From positions 2,283 to 66,282 of the forward strand of contig JAUQPL010000007.1 in the NCBI GenBank assembly GCA_030550395.1: a stretch of DNA of 64,000 bases, in the 5' to 3' direction. The notes under the pieces were generated by a model. It saw nothing but the letters and a program-made list of their open reading frames with translations. It was not told where the DNA came from and searched no databases. Below, piece by piece: positions 17,271 through 26,488 of this stretch (position 1 is its first letter; each line of letters starts with the position of its first letter). Source of the stretch: Bacteroidota bacterium (GTDB taxonomy: Bacteria; Bacteroidota; Ignavibacteria; Kapaibacteriales; HRBIN21). The translations under genes were made by a program, and so were the position numbers.

Positions 17271-18553
17271 GAGCGAGAGTGCTCAAGGGGTTCAACGTGG
17301 AGCAGAAAACCTTCGCGAGCGACGACTCGGACGTATGTCCCTGGTTCGATCGGCTGCCGAGCCGACGCCCACCAGAGTTCTCCTAAGAGACGCACGCGCC
17401 CACGGTGTTCGGGAGTAATACGCTCTACAACCTCTGCCGTTAAGCCAATGAGTCCTTCGCCTCCACTATAGGGACGGCGCATCTGAGCTTGGATTCCCTT
17501 CCCCAGCACCCAGGTGAAGAAGACAACACTTCCGAGAACCGTCGGTAGAATGACTGTCCAAGAAATGCGGAGGAATTCCGCCGGGGAGTCTATCAGCATA
17601 ATGGAGCCCAAGAGCAACGAGATGATTCCCGCAATGGTTAAGAGTCCGTAGCTGGTGATTTTCAGCTCCAGCAAGAATAAGACAAGGGCAACGGCGATGA
17701 GGGCTAAACCCGCATAGTTAATGGGCAGCATTTGTAGAGCATAGGCACCCAGGATGAGGCAGATGGCGCCGACGACTCCAGGGACAATAGCGCCGGGGTT
17801 GTACAGTTCAAAGAGCAGTCCATAAAGACCCAGCATGAGGAGGATGTATGCGATGTTCGGATCACTCAACAGAGCCAACAGGCGTTGGCGCCAATTCATG
17901 GGGACGTGTTTGCGATGGGCTTGTGCTGTATGCAGAATTTTCGTGCCCGAAGGTAGCTCAACGGAACGTTCCTCCAGAGCTGTAAGCAGCGAGTCCAGTG
18001 ATGGGGCGATAAGATCGATAACCCGTTCGCGCAGAGCCTCACGCTCCGTACTGGAAATGCTACGGCGAACAGCATCCTCTGCCCAACGCACGTTGCGCTT
18101 ACGCTGTTGCGCAATGGTGCGAGCAAAAGCAGCGGCATCGTTTGTGATCTTGTCTGCCATGATGGAATCTCCGGTTTCTCCACCGAGCCCAACAGGGTGG
18201 GCTGCTCCGATGTTTGTCCCCGGTGCCATGGCGGCAATGTGGGCTGCCAGGGTGATGAAGACACCAGCAGATCCGGCCCGTGCGCCGGATGGAGCAACGT
18301 AGACGACCGTAGGAACCTTTGCTTGGAGGAGGGTCTGGACAATAGTGCGAGTTGCTTCCAACAGCCCGCCTGGGGTATTGAGCTGGAGGATCACAGCTTC
18401 TGCCGCCTGCTCTTCGCCCATGCGAACAAGCATGGTGATATACTCAGCCGTTGCTGGGTTAATTGTTCCGTCAACCGTTCCGATGAGGACAACCTGTCCC
18501 AATAGCGTTACGGCGCTGCATCCCAGTGCAAGCGCTGTGTGTAAGAAGCGCAT
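17243..18553 (-). CDS. NfeD-family ClpP-class membrane serine protease
   Basis: About 436 residues. The signal peptide begins [15 protein letters not shown], chosen over the track start because the upstream 51 residues are not protein-like. The protease domain has the catalytic Ser in [10 protein letters not shown] and a Lys in [11 protein letters not shown], giving the Ser-Lys dyad of this family. Four or five transmembrane segments follow, then a C-terminal NfeD OB-fold ([22 protein letters not shown]). The family cleaves the C-terminal hydrophobic region of slipin partners, and a slipin overlaps its 3' end. A possible -7 element (TAATCTTG on the minus strand) lies at 18587-18594. Confidence 0.9.
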   Translation of the reverse strand: MRFLHTALALGCSAVTLLGQVVLIGTVDGTINPATAEYITMLVRMGEEQAAEAVILQLNTPGGLLEATRTIVQTLLQAKVPTVVYVAPSGARAGSAGVFITLAAHIAAMAPGTNIGAAHPVGLGGETGDSIMADKITNDAAAFARTIAQQRKRNVRWAEDAVRRSISSTEREALRERVIDLIAPSLDSLLTALEERSVELPSGTKILHTAQAHRKHVPMNWRQRLLALLSDPNIAYILLMLGLYGLLFELYNPGAIVPGVVGAICLILGAYALQMLPINYAGLALIAVALVLFLLELKITSYGLLTIAGIISLLLGSIMLIDSPAEFLRISWTVILPTVLGSVVFFTWVLGKGIQAQMRRPYSGGEGLIGLTAEVVERITPEHRGRVRLLGELWWASARQPIEPGTYVRVVAREGFLLHVEPLEHSRSWSSLSSSS

Positions 18554-18675
18554 GGATACTTCGTGCCCCAACGTTGGATTGTTGCACAAGATTACGAAAA
18601 AAACATCACCGCGACTGCACGAGCGAAACAGGAGCATTGTTCGTCTCTGCTGGTGGAGCAGCTCGGAGGGACGCC

Positions 18676-19317
18676 ATGCGGTTGACTTGGGGGATGGCAG
18701 TGGCATTGCTCGTGATTGGTTGCGCTACTCCACGGGGTAGTTACCGCGATTACTTCGGCTTCCACAATGAACCTCCGGCTCAGCCTTCGGAGCAGAGCAA
18801 GCAGTCGTCTGTAGAGGGATATCCCCAGTGGCGGGGCAGGGAGGTGGAGACGTACGTCGTTTTTGTTCCCGGAGGAGTATACAGCGATTGGTATGCCCCA
18901 TGGTATCCGTACCCTCTACACTACTGCGCTCCGAGAGCTTATTGGCACTTCAGGTCTTGGCATTGCTGGTGGTGTTACCCCTACCCCGCTCCACCGGTTG
19001 TTGTCGTGGTCCCGCAGGAGCCGGAACCGCCGAGGAAGGTCCGAACCTTTGGTCCTGCGCGGGGGAATGTAGAGAGAGTGCAGGCAGATGATGTGCAGGC
19101 AGAAGCAGGGGGTGGGCGTATGCGGAGCAAGAGTAGCGGTTCGGCAGTGGAGGAGAGGAAGAAGGAGCAGCGCTCTCCCGGCCGCACAGGGGAGGAGGGT
19201 GGGCGAGCGCGAATGCGGGGTGAGGAATCCCAGCGCGAAAACCTGCGTGCTGTGGAGGTAGGTGCCGAAGATAGCAGCGCCTCCGCTGGCGGAGGACGGT
19301 CGCGGCGAAAACCGTAG
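18676..19317 (+). CDS. Hypothetical lipoprotein
   Basis: About 213 residues starting MRLTWGMAVALLVIGC, a lipoprotein signal with LVIGC as lipobox. The mature protein has a Trp/Tyr/Pro-rich middle (SDWYAPWYPYPLHY and HFRSWHCWWCYPYPAP) and then a charged, low-complexity Arg/Glu/Ser/Gly tail. No family is recognised. The track's start at 18526 lies in the divergent NfeD gene region and is rejected. It converges on xseB with a 5 bp gap. It may be a surface or envelope lipoprotein. Confidence 0.65.
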   Translation: MRLTWGMAVALLVIGCATPRGSYRDYFGFHNEPPAQPSEQSKQSSVEGYPQWRGREVETYVVFVPGGVYSDWYAPWYPYPLHYCAPRAYWHFRSWHCWWCYPYPAPPVVVVVPQEPEPPRKVRTFGPARGNVERVQADDVQAEAGGGRMRSKSSGSAVEERKKEQRSPGRTGEEGGRARMRGEESQRENLRAVEVGAEDSSASAGGGRSRRKP

Positions 19318-19322
19318 TAGAA

Positions 19323-19595
19323 TTACTCTTCGAGACCTTCAGGCTCTATTGTTCGGCTGGGAGCTTCTTCTTCCGCCGGGAAAGTGCTACTGCGGATTTG
19401 GATAATCCGCAGCTCCGCCTGTGCTAAATAGGTGCGGCAGGAGGCGATAAGCTGCATTGCTTCCTCGTAAAGCTGGAGGAGCTGTTCTATGGGAAGCGTG
19501 CCCCGGTCCAGTTGGGCAACGATTTCTTCCAAGCGGGCAAGCTGAGCTTCAAAAGAGGGGGAGGGTGGAGTGCTGTTTGTGTTCGGCTTTTCCAT
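19323..19595 (-). CDS. xseB: Exodeoxyribonuclease VII small subunit
   Basis: 90 residues. The core FEAQLARLEEIVAQLDRG, then LPIEQLLQLYEEAMQLIASC, is the XseB helical hairpin that packs on the large subunit. An acidic disordered tail follows. It overlaps the 3' end of xseA by 47 bp in another frame, so the two subunits are probably coupled. The enzyme degrades single-stranded DNA from both ends. Confidence 0.92.
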   Translation of the reverse strand: MEKPNTNSTPPSPSFEAQLARLEEIVAQLDRGTLPIEQLLQLYEEAMQLIASCRTYLAQAELRIIQIRSSTFPAEEEAPSRTIEPEGLEE

Positions 19596-20817
19596 GGGCT
19601 GCTGTTGGGGAATGTTCGCTATCCTCGGAAAGGACGGTTATGAGACGGGCAAGAGCTCGTTCTCGGAGGCGGATGATTTCCACCTGGCGTATCCCGCGAA
19701 GAGAAGCTTCTGCGGGTATGGACTGTCCGCGAAGGCGCAGCAATGCGAAGCCGCGTCGAAGGGGGGCCAGGGGATGGAGGCTTTGGCAGTGGGCTTCCAA
19801 TGCTATAAGACGCTGGTGGAATTGAGATATCGCACGGTCTACGGCATGCTGGAGACGGTCGGAAAGCTCATCAATGTCCTGCATCAGTGTCCGAATCCGT
19901 TCCGGTAGGCGGCGGAGGGCAGAATGGTGGGCGAACCACTCTACGCGGGTGTGGGCGAATTCAAAGCTGCGCTTGACATCCTGCCAGAGGCGCTGCTCCA
20001 GAGAGCCAAGCCAGTCGAAGAGCGCCTGCTGTCCGAACTGAGAAACAAGTTCAGCCGCTGCTGTGGGTGTCGGTGCCCGAACGTCGGCGACAAAGTCAGC
20101 AATCGTGTAATCAACCTCGTGTCCGACGGCGGAGATAACGGGGATGCGGGAGTTGTAGATCGCTTCAGCAACCTCGATGGTGTTAAATGCCCAGAGATCT
20201 TCCAGGGATCCGCCTCCACGACCCACGATAAGGACTTGGGCATCTGTCTGGTTGAGCTCAGCAATTGCCTGGGCAATGTCAGCGGGGGCGTGTTCGCCCT
20301 GGACCAGCGTGGGGCGAAAATAGACCGTCGCAGCGGGCATACGGCGGCGGAGCGTGGTCAGCATATCGTGGATGGCAGCTCCGGTTGGCGAGGTAGCAAT
20401 CCCGATACGCAGAATAAACCGTGGGAGAGGGCGCTTCCGTTCTGGTGCGAACCAGCCGCGAGCATGGAGCTCCTGCTTGAGGCGTTCAAAGGCTTCGTAT
20501 AGACTCCCGATTCCGTCCGGACGCAGGCTCCAGCAGTCTAACTGGTACTGCCCACGCTGCGGGCGTACCGTCACGCTCCCTTCGGCAATGACACGCATAC
20601 CGTCGTGTGGCTCAAAATTCAATGGGCGTCCGCGCCAGAACACACAAGCGATCTGCGCCCCTTCATCTTTGAGCGTGAAGTAGCGATGCCCGGACGTGTG
20701 GAGCTTGTAGTTGGAAATCTCCCCGCGGACTCGGACGTACGGGAAGCTCTCCTCCAGCAGAAGCTGGAGTTGCTGCGTCAGTTGGCTTACGCTCAGCGTC
20801 GGAAGCTCCACTTCCAT
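19549..20817 (-). CDS. xseA: Exodeoxyribonuclease VII large subunit
   Basis: About 422 residues. The N-terminal OB-fold binds DNA (VRVRGEISNYKLHTSGHRYFTLKDE). The catalytic region has GRGGGSLEDLWAFN and AVGHEVDYTIADFVAD, then RAPTPTAAAEL, all diagnostic of XseA. The C-terminal half is a long helical coiled coil that carries XseB subunits. The ATG at 20817 and a GTG at 20820 are both possible; the hppA stop lies across them, so translation is coupled. The unit reads hppA, xseA, xseB. Confidence 0.95.
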   Translation of the reverse strand: MEVELPTLSVSQLTQQLQLLLEESFPYVRVRGEISNYKLHTSGHRYFTLKDEGAQIACVFWRGRPLNFEPHDGMRVIAEGSVTVRPQRGQYQLDCWSLRPDGIGSLYEAFERLKQELHARGWFAPERKRPLPRFILRIGIATSPTGAAIHDMLTTLRRRMPAATVYFRPTLVQGEHAPADIAQAIAELNQTDAQVLIVGRGGGSLEDLWAFNTIEVAEAIYNSRIPVISAVGHEVDYTIADFVADVRAPTPTAAAELVSQFGQQALFDWLGSLEQRLWQDVKRSFEFAHTRVEWFAHHSALRRLPERIRTLMQDIDELSDRLQHAVDRAISQFHQRLIALEAHCQSLHPLAPLRRGFALLRLRGQSIPAEASLRGIRQVEIIRLRERALARLITVLSEDSEHSPTAAHGKAEHKQHSTLPLF

Positions 20818-22937
20818 CACTGGAATAACTGCAGGCTAAAACGGACGAAGAAGGGGACGAAGACCAGACTCAAAATTGCCATCAGCTTGATGAGGATGTT
20901 GAGCGAAGGACCGGAAGTGTCCTTGAACGGATCGCCGACCGTGTCTCCGATGACAGCAGCTTTGTGAGCTTCAGAACCCTTGCCGCCGAGGTAGCCTTTC
21001 TCAATGTACTTCTTCGCATTGTCCCAGGCTGCTCCTGAATTTGCCATGCTCGTTGCTAATGCCACGCCGGAGACGATGGCGCCAATGAGCACGCCGGAGA
21101 GCATTTTCAGTCCGAAGAGGAAGCCCACTACCAAGGGGGTTCCTAAGACAAGCAGTCCTGGTGCGATCATCTCTCGCAGCGAAGCTTTTGTAGCGATATC
21201 CACGCACTGTCGGTAGTCGGCTCGGGCGGTTCCTTCCAGTAATCCAGCAATCGTACGGAACTGACGCCGGACTTCCTCAATCATGTCGAAAGCAGCCCGT
21301 CCGACTGCCCGCATCGTCAGGGCGGAGAAAGCGAACGGAAGCACTCCACCGATGAGGAGTCCTGCCAAGACCCATGGGTCCAAGAGACTGGTTGTGTGGA
21401 GGATGTCCAGCTCAGGGGCAAACTCCTGTGCTCGGGTGATGAAGGCAGAAAACAATGCCAATGCTGTCAGAGCGGCCGAGCCGATGGCAAATCCTTTGCC
21501 GATGGCAGCGGTCGTGTTGCCAGCCGCGTCCAGCACATCGGTCCGTTTCCGTATCTCTGCTCCCATCCCACCCATCTCGGCGATCCCGCCAGCATTATCG
21601 GCTACGGGACCGTAAGCATCAATGGTCAATGCCGTTGCAATGGTTCCTAACATTCCCAACGCAGCAACCGCCACACCATACATACCCCCGAGCGTGTAGC
21701 CAACAACAGCGGTCAACGCCAGCAGTAGAGCAGGAATGACAGTGCTGGTGTATCCAACGGCTAAGCCTCCAATCATGACCGTTGCTGCCCCTGTGCGGGC
21801 CGAATCGGCTAACTGTTGGACGGGGCGGAAGCGATTGGAGGTAAAGTAGTCGGTCACAATCCCTGTCAAAAGCCCTGTTATCAAGCCGACCAGGACACAG
21901 AAGAAAATCCCCAGCGCCGTGTATTGCTGCCCGAAAATGGTGAAGGTCTCCGGTAGCATAGCCTGCGAGCTGATATAGACTCCAATTGCCAGCAGTCCTG
22001 TTGCGATCAGCAGGCTGCGACGCAGTGCGTTTTCTACGTCAGCCTCTGTCTGCACGCGGGTGAGCAGCACGGCAATCAAGCTGCAGAGAACACCGATTGC
22101 GCTAATAGCGAGGGGAAACAGGAGAGCGGGCAGATTCTCAGGAAATGCTACTGCTCCAATCACTAAAGCCGCACATGTACTCTCGGCAACAGAGCCGAAT
22201 AGGTCGGCCCCCATTCCGGCGATATCCCCTACGTTGTCCCCGACGTTATCGGCAATGACGGCAGGATTGCGGGGATCGTCCTCTGGGATGCCTGCTTCCA
22301 CCTTGCCGACCAAGTCTGCGCCCACGTCAGCGGCTTTCGTATAAATCCCTCCGCCGACGCGGGCAAACAAAGCTACGCTGGACCCCCCCAGGGCAAAGCC
22401 GGAGAGAACTTCCATGACTGTGCGCCTTTCTACTCCGTGGAGGAGAGCATCCAGTCCCAGGTAGACCAGGACTAATCCCACAATGGCGATCCCTGCCAGA
22501 CCGAAGCCCATAACGGCTCCGGAGTGAAACGCCGTACGGAAGGCATGGGATAGCGAAATCCGTGCCGACGCCGCCGTACGGACATTCCCGTGTGTAGCAA
22601 TCCGCATTCCAATGAATCCAGCCAGAACCGAGCAGAAAGCTCCACATAGAAACGCCAGTGCCGTGTAAATCCCCTCTCGCACCGGTGTCATAGGGTCATC
22701 GATGAGCAGCGTGATGAGGATAGCGAATCCCAGCATGTACAGCGCCAGCACGCGATACTCACGCAGGAGGAATGCCATAGCACCTTCAGCAATAGCGCTG
22801 GCGATATCCCGTAGGCGGTGTGCTTCTTCTGCCGAAGCTGCACCTGCCTCGACGGAGACCGCCAGCACACGCTGTCGGAAGGCAAATGCTACCCCTAACG
22901 AAAGTAACCCTGCTGCAAGAAGGAGCCCTACAACCAT
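20817..22937 (-). CDS. hppA: Membrane-bound ion-pumping pyrophosphatase, K+-dependent type
   Basis: 706 residues with about 16 transmembrane helices. It hydrolyses pyrophosphate and pumps H+ or Na+ across the inner membrane. The substrate motif [20 protein letters not shown] and the Asp-rich [14 protein letters not shown] are present. The region after them reads [21 protein letters not shown]. The Ala after GNTTA marks the K+-dependent subfamily, since K+-independent enzymes have Lys there. The choice between H+ and Na+ is not resolved by this motif. It heads the hppA-xseA-xseB unit and is divergent from tRNA-Val. Confidence 0.95.
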   Translation of the reverse strand: MVVGLLLAAGLLSLGVAFAFRQRVLAVSVEAGAASAEEAHRLRDIASAIAEGAMAFLLREYRVLALYMLGFAILITLLIDDPMTPVREGIYTALAFLCGAFCSVLAGFIGMRIATHGNVRTAASARISLSHAFRTAFHSGAVMGFGLAGIAIVGLVLVYLGLDALLHGVERRTVMEVLSGFALGGSSVALFARVGGGIYTKAADVGADLVGKVEAGIPEDDPRNPAVIADNVGDNVGDIAGMGADLFGSVAESTCAALVIGAVAFPENLPALLFPLAISAIGVLCSLIAVLLTRVQTEADVENALRRSLLIATGLLAIGVYISSQAMLPETFTIFGQQYTALGIFFCVLVGLITGLLTGIVTDYFTSNRFRPVQQLADSARTGAATVMIGGLAVGYTSTVIPALLLALTAVVGYTLGGMYGVAVAALGMLGTIATALTIDAYGPVADNAGGIAEMGGMGAEIRKRTDVLDAAGNTTAAIGKGFAIGSAALTALALFSAFITRAQEFAPELDILHTTSLLDPWVLAGLLIGGVLPFAFSALTMRAVGRAAFDMIEEVRRQFRTIAGLLEGTARADYRQCVDIATKASLREMIAPGLLVLGTPLVVGFLFGLKMLSGVLIGAIVSGVALATSMANSGAAWDNAKKYIEKGYLGGKGSEAHKAAVIGDTVGDPFKDTSGPSLNILIKLMAILSLVFVPFFVRFSLQLFQ

Positions 22938-22980
22938 AGCCCTATCCTCGGCTAAAGGAACCCATTCCTGGCTTGTTCTG

Positions 22981-22988
22981 CAAAAATG
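22981..22988 (-). promoter_or_regulatory. Possible -7 element of hppA
   Basis: On the minus strand this reads CATTTTTG, one mismatch from TAnnTTTG, about 44 bp before the hppA ATG. It abuts the tRNA-Val element on the other strand, so the two promoters would be back to back. Confidence 0.35.
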
Positions 22989-22989
22989 C

Positions 22990-22997
22990 TAATTTTG
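22990..22997 (+). promoter_or_regulatory. -7 element of tRNA-Val
   Basis: TAATTTTG followed by TAATG, ending 12 bp before the first base of the tRNA. The same 13 bases occur before tRNA-Glu. It matches the TAnnTTTG consensus. Confidence 0.75.
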
Positions 22998-23009
22998 TAA
23001 TGACGACAC

Positions 23010-23083
23010 GGGCTCTTGGCGCAGTTGGTCAGCGCGCTTCCTTGACATGGAAGAGGTCGCTGGTTCGAATCCAGCAGAGCCCA
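23010..23083 (+). tRNA. tRNA-Val (anticodon GAC)
   Basis: 74 nt cloverleaf. The acceptor arm pairs GGGCTCT with AGAGCCC. The anticodon stem CTTCC/GGAAG encloses the loop TTGACAT with anticodon GAC, which reads GTC and GTT. The T arm contains GGTTCGAATCC. The discriminator base is A and CCA is not encoded. It is a single gene with its own promoter. Confidence 0.95.
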
Positions 23084-23388
23084 CAAGGGGAATGGAGGCA
23101 CGAATGAAGTTTCGCCAGGAGTGGTGGCTTCCCCGTGCAGCGGAAATTCGCTATAGTGAGCCTATTGCCTGGACGTAAGAAGGAAATGGCCCCCGCAGTG
23201 ACAATCCATGCCATAGGATGCTTATGCCACCGGGTGATAACGATGGTTGCCACGCGCCGAAGATGGTGCAGACTCAGAAAAGGAAGTTTCCGGCCTCCAG
23301 TTGGGGTGGTGTTTTTAGGAAAAACGCATAGGCCAGGGCGCTGATGTACAGTGCTGCTTGCAGCTGGAGAGGAGCGCCGGATAGGAGC
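23084..23388. other. Intergenic stretch without a supported gene
   Basis: About 300 bases between tRNA-Val and the end of the citrate synthase gene. The ORFs listed here have no protein-like composition or family match. A 24-codon frame starting at 23104 has no support. I see no RNA fold or repeat that stands out. Confidence 0.5.
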
Positions 23389-24684
23389 TTACTGCCGTGG
23401 GACCAGGGAGTGAGCGGTCATCTGCTCCAGTTCCTGCAACGTCACGGATTTCGGACGCATGATGGGGGTTCCCAGAATGCGATGGGTTAAGGTCTGAGCA
23501 CAGATGCCCAGAGCGCGGGAGACACCGAACATGACAGTGTAGAACTCAGACTCCCGCATACCATAGGCGTAGAGGAGCGAACCAGAAATGGCATCCACAT
23601 TGGGCCAGGGGTTCTTTGCCTTGCCGTGACGTTGGAGGACTTGCGGAACGATGCGGTAGAGCTGTTCAACCAAGGCGATCAGCTCGTGCTGCAGGTTATA
23701 TCGCTGGGCGAATTGTCGGAAGAGGGTAAAGCGGGGGTCGGGAACCCGCAGGACAGCATGTCCATAGCCGGGGATGACATGCCCGCCCTGGAGCCAGGAC
23801 CATACGTACTGCTCCACAGCTTCGTCGCTGGGATTAGTCCCGAGCGTGTCTATCATCTGTAGGAGGAAGCGCAGGCATTCTTGGTTTGCAAGTCCGTGCA
23901 GAGGTCCGGCCAGTCCATTCAAGCCGGCGCTAATTGCGTAGAAGGGATCAGAGAGGGCAGAGGCGACGGTATATCCAGTCATTGCGCTAACATTTCCCCC
24001 TTCGTGGTCGCTGTGCAGAACGAGGTAGAGGCGAATCAAATCCCGGAACTGCCCCGTGGGATCAGGTAGCCCCAAGAGAGTGGCGTAGTTTGAAGCCCAG
24101 TCCAACTCCGGATTGGGAAGCAGTGGTTCGCTCCGGTGGAAGCGGAGGCGGTAGATACCAGCGGCCAACGTCGTGAGGCGTCCCAGGAGAGTTAAGCAAT
24201 CATCCAGCCAGAACTTCCATAGCTCGCTGCGGGGAACGCCCTGCTGAAATGCCTGGCGGAAAGTAGACTCGCGCTCCATCGCTAACACACCGAGGCTAAG
24301 CATAGCCATCGGGTGGCTGTCCGATGGAAGTGCTCGTAGGACGTTCCAGACATAATCTGGAACCGTGGCTCGCTCGGCAAGGATTTGACGAAGTGAGGCA
24401 GTTTGGTCAGCTGTGGGAAGTTCGCCAGTGCAGAGAAGCCAGAAGATCTCCTCGGGAGTCCGGTCCGCCAGCTCAGCGATGGGAATATTTCGGATGCGGA
24501 GCCCTTCGTTTGGGAGCACCACCGATGTTTCGCACAGCAAAGCGGGGACTCCGCGCATACCACCGATGATTTGTTCTGCTCGGATTTCGGCGACGGCGGT
24601 ACCACCATATTGCGAAAGGAATGTCCGAAGACGATGCTGCCATTCAGGGGCGAGCTCTGTCAAGCGTTGAAGCAGAGGATGCAT
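23389..24684 (-). CDS. gltA: Citrate synthase, mitochondrial-like type
   Basis: 431 residues. It condenses oxaloacetate with acetyl-CoA at the entry of the TCA cycle. Active-site segments are LHSDHEGGNVSA, GPLHGLANQE, the catalytic His in VIPGYGHAVLR and the catalytic Asp in NVDAISGSLL. These sequences resemble the eukaryotic mitochondrial enzyme more than the hexameric E. coli GltA. The gene stands alone, leftward, with its own candidate promoter. No other TCA cycle genes are nearby. Confidence 0.93.
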   Translation of the reverse strand: MHPLLQRLTELAPEWQHRLRTFLSQYGGTAVAEIRAEQIIGGMRGVPALLCETSVVLPNEGLRIRNIPIAELADRTPEEIFWLLCTGELPTADQTASLRQILAERATVPDYVWNVLRALPSDSHPMAMLSLGVLAMERESTFRQAFQQGVPRSELWKFWLDDCLTLLGRLTTLAAGIYRLRFHRSEPLLPNPELDWASNYATLLGLPDPTGQFRDLIRLYLVLHSDHEGGNVSAMTGYTVASALSDPFYAISAGLNGLAGPLHGLANQECLRFLLQMIDTLGTNPSDEAVEQYVWSWLQGGHVIPGYGHAVLRVPDPRFTLFRQFAQRYNLQHELIALVEQLYRIVPQVLQRHGKAKNPWPNVDAISGSLLYAYGMRESEFYTVMFGVSRALGICAQTLTHRILGTPIMRPKSVTLQELEQMTAHSLVPRQ

Positions 24685-24728
24685 AGGACTGCGTCGTGTT
24701 TAGTACGACCGCAAGGAGAGCAGTTGTG

Positions 24729-24736
24729 CAAACTTA
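24729..24736 (-). promoter_or_regulatory. -7 element of citrate synthase
   Basis: The minus strand reads TAAGTTTG, an exact TAnnTTTG match, about 45 bp before the citrate synthase ATG. It is divergent from the tRNA-Glu promoter about 70 bp away. No -33 element is evident. Confidence 0.5.
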
Positions 24737-24807
24737 GAAAAGTTCATGCGAATAGCCTTTGATGTGCATCAGCGTAGAGTGGAGGGAGGTGGAAACGAAA
24801 GAAGGCG

Positions 24808-24815
24808 TAATTTTG
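24808..24815 (+). promoter_or_regulatory. -7 element of tRNA-Glu
   Basis: TAATTTTG followed by TAATG, identical over 13 bases to the tRNA-Val element, ending 10 bp before the tRNA. Confidence 0.75.
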
Positions 24816-24825
24816 TAATGTCGCT

Positions 24826-24900
24826 GGCGCATTCGTCTAGCGGTTAGGACACCGCCCTCTCAAGGCGGAAACGGGGGTTCGACTCCCCCATGCGCTACCA
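24826..24900 (+). tRNA. tRNA-Glu (anticodon CTC)
   Basis: 75 nt including an encoded CCA. The D arm TCGTCTAGCGGTTAGGACACC is typical of bacterial tRNA-Glu. The anticodon stem CCGCC/GGCGG encloses CTCTCAA with anticodon CTC (codon GAG). The T arm is GGGGG-TTCGACT-CCCCC. The acceptor pairs GGCGCAT with ATGCGCT, so the first pair is a G-U wobble. A second Glu tRNA reading GAA must be encoded elsewhere. Confidence 0.93.
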
Positions 24901-24914
24901 AGTGGTACGGATAA

Positions 24915-25373
24915 ATGCACCGAGGGCAGAAGGCACCACCATTTGTACTGTTGGACGAGCAGGGGGAACCGTGGGATGGAACGACGCTGCAAGGTCGGTG
25001 GGTGGTGCTGCTCTTTTATCCGCGAGATTTTAGCCCAGTGTGTACGGCACAATTGTGTCAGTACCGGGACCGGTGGGAGCTTCTGGCATTGCCGGAAGTT
25101 GTGGTGGTGGGGATCAGTCCAGACACGGTTGAGCGACATCGGCATTTCCGAAAGCGGTATCGGCTTCCGTTCCCGCTGTTGGCGGACCCTACCCTGGGGG
25201 TTTTCCGTAAGTACGGGATGCTCACACTGGGGATGATGCCGGCTCGGGGGGTCGTCGTGATCGATCCGGAGGGGACGATTCGCTACCGATGGCGGAGCGT
25301 GACAGGGCTGCGATATCCATCGGCGGAGAGTCTGCGGCAGGTAGTGCAGCGGCTGCAAGCGGGACAAATATAG
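24915..25373 (+). CDS. Peroxiredoxin, BCP/PrxQ-like
   Basis: 152 residues with a thioredoxin-like fold. It reduces peroxides in the cytosol. The peroxidatic Cys is in FSPVCTAQLC. The second Cys five residues later is the PrxQ-type resolving Cys, forming an intramolecular disulphide. The resolving Cys should be recycled by thioredoxin. The ATG lies 14 bases after the encoded CCA of tRNA-Glu and no separate promoter is visible, so the mRNA may be released by tRNA processing. The next gene follows after 11 bp. Confidence 0.9.
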   Translation: MHRGQKAPPFVLLDEQGEPWDGTTLQGRWVVLLFYPRDFSPVCTAQLCQYRDRWELLALPEVVVVGISPDTVERHRHFRKRYRLPFPLLADPTLGVFRKYGMLTLGMMPARGVVVIDPEGTIRYRWRSVTGLRYPSAESLRQVVQRLQAGQI

Positions 25374-25384
25374 GTGGTGGAGCA

Positions 25385-26488
25385 GTGAAGTTGCGCAGTC
25401 CAGAAGTACAAGAGCTTATGGAGCCGTGGCTGAGGGAGCAGGAGTGGATGTGGCTTCGGGAACGTGCGGGGGAATGGGCGGAAGCGGACGTGCTCCCGGA
25501 GGATGTGATAGTGTGGATGCACAGGAAAGGCTTCTTCAAGCTATTTGTGCCGGCGGCGTTCGGAGGACGGGCGGTTTCTCTGACAGAGGCGATTCAGCTC
25601 TACGAGGCGTTGGCGCAGGCGGACGGCAGTGTTGCGTGGCTGGTGCAAATTGGAGCGGGAGGGGGGTTCTTTGTGCCTTCATTTGAGCCGGCGATTGCAG
25701 CAGAATTGTTTGGTCCAGAGCAGGCGGTCTTAGCGGGTTCGGGAGCTATTGGAGGGTATGCGCGTCGGGTTACTGGGGGATATCGGGTCAGTGGGCGATG
25801 GCGGTATGCCAGTGGGGCGCAGTATGCTACCTTCTTTACGGCAAATGCCCGGATTGAGGGCAGTGATGCAATTCGGGCATTTGTCTTCTTGCCCCATCAG
25901 GTACGGCTGGAGCGTGATTGGCGTGCTCTGGGGATGCGGGCGACTTCAACGTGGAGCTTCGCCGTAGAAGACGAGTTCGTTCCTGAGGAGCTGAGCTTTG
26001 TTGTTGGGCAGAAGCGCTGGGAGCCAGGGCTTGGGGTTTATGAGGTCCCGTTCGGGTTGTTTGCGACAGCTTCTATCGGTGCTGTCGCCATTGGGCTAGC
26101 GGAGGCCTGCCTTTGGGAGCTGGACAATGCGGGAAGGTTTTCCGGGAAGGGTCAAGTTCGGCAGTGGTGGCAGCGGTGGGGGTATGCTCATCAGCTCTTC
26201 CACAGTATTGTAGCGCAGGTAGAAAAGGACGCAGAGGTCGGAAGATTAGGGCCTGTACAGGCACGGCGTGCAGAATGGCTTCTGCAAGAGGCAGTGCAGG
26301 TTGTGCGCCGTCTCCTTCTTGAGTTGCTTCCCTTGGCGGGGATGTGCGCTGTTGTAGAAGGGGAAACACTGGGTCGCTTCGTGCGGGATTTTCTGACGGT
26401 CTGCCAACATCGAGCGCTGTGGTCGTGGCAGTGGGGGATGCTGTCATGGGGGCAGGAGCAGGACTTGGTGGACTCTTCCGCTTGTTAG
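25385..26488 (+). CDS. Acyl-CoA dehydrogenase-family flavoprotein
   Basis: About 367 residues from the GTG at 25385, which has AGGTGGTGGAGC just upstream. The track start (25289) lies inside the peroxiredoxin gene. The fold reads as an acyl-CoA dehydrogenase: GFFKLFVPAAFGGRAVSL then EALAQADGSVAW in the helical N-terminal domain, YRVSGRWRYASGAQYATFF in the middle beta-domain and RALGMRATSTW nearby. WRYASG and the class of substitutions resemble the flavin-dependent monooxygenase-like branch as much as true dehydrogenases. The usual catalytic Glu is not obvious. The substrate is unknown. Confidence 0.75.
   Translation: MKLRSPEVQELMEPWLREQEWMWLRERAGEWAEADVLPEDVIVWMHRKGFFKLFVPAAFGGRAVSLTEAIQLYEALAQADGSVAWLVQIGAGGGFFVPSFEPAIAAELFGPEQAVLAGSGAIGGYARRVTGGYRVSGRWRYASGAQYATFFTANARIEGSDAIRAFVFLPHQVRLERDWRALGMRATSTWSFAVEDEFVPEELSFVVGQKRWEPGLGVYEVPFGLFATASIGAVAIGLAEACLWELDNAGRFSGKGQVRQWWQRWGYAHQLFHSIVAQVEKDAEVGRLGPVQARRAEWLLQEAVQVVRRLLLELLPLAGMCAVVEGETLGRFVRDFLTVCQHRALWSWQWGMLSWGQEQDLVDSSAC

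Noticed and set aside
23104-23178. 24-codon frame after tRNA-Val
   Set aside because: Too short, no promoter, no ribosome binding site that stands out and no neighbour support.
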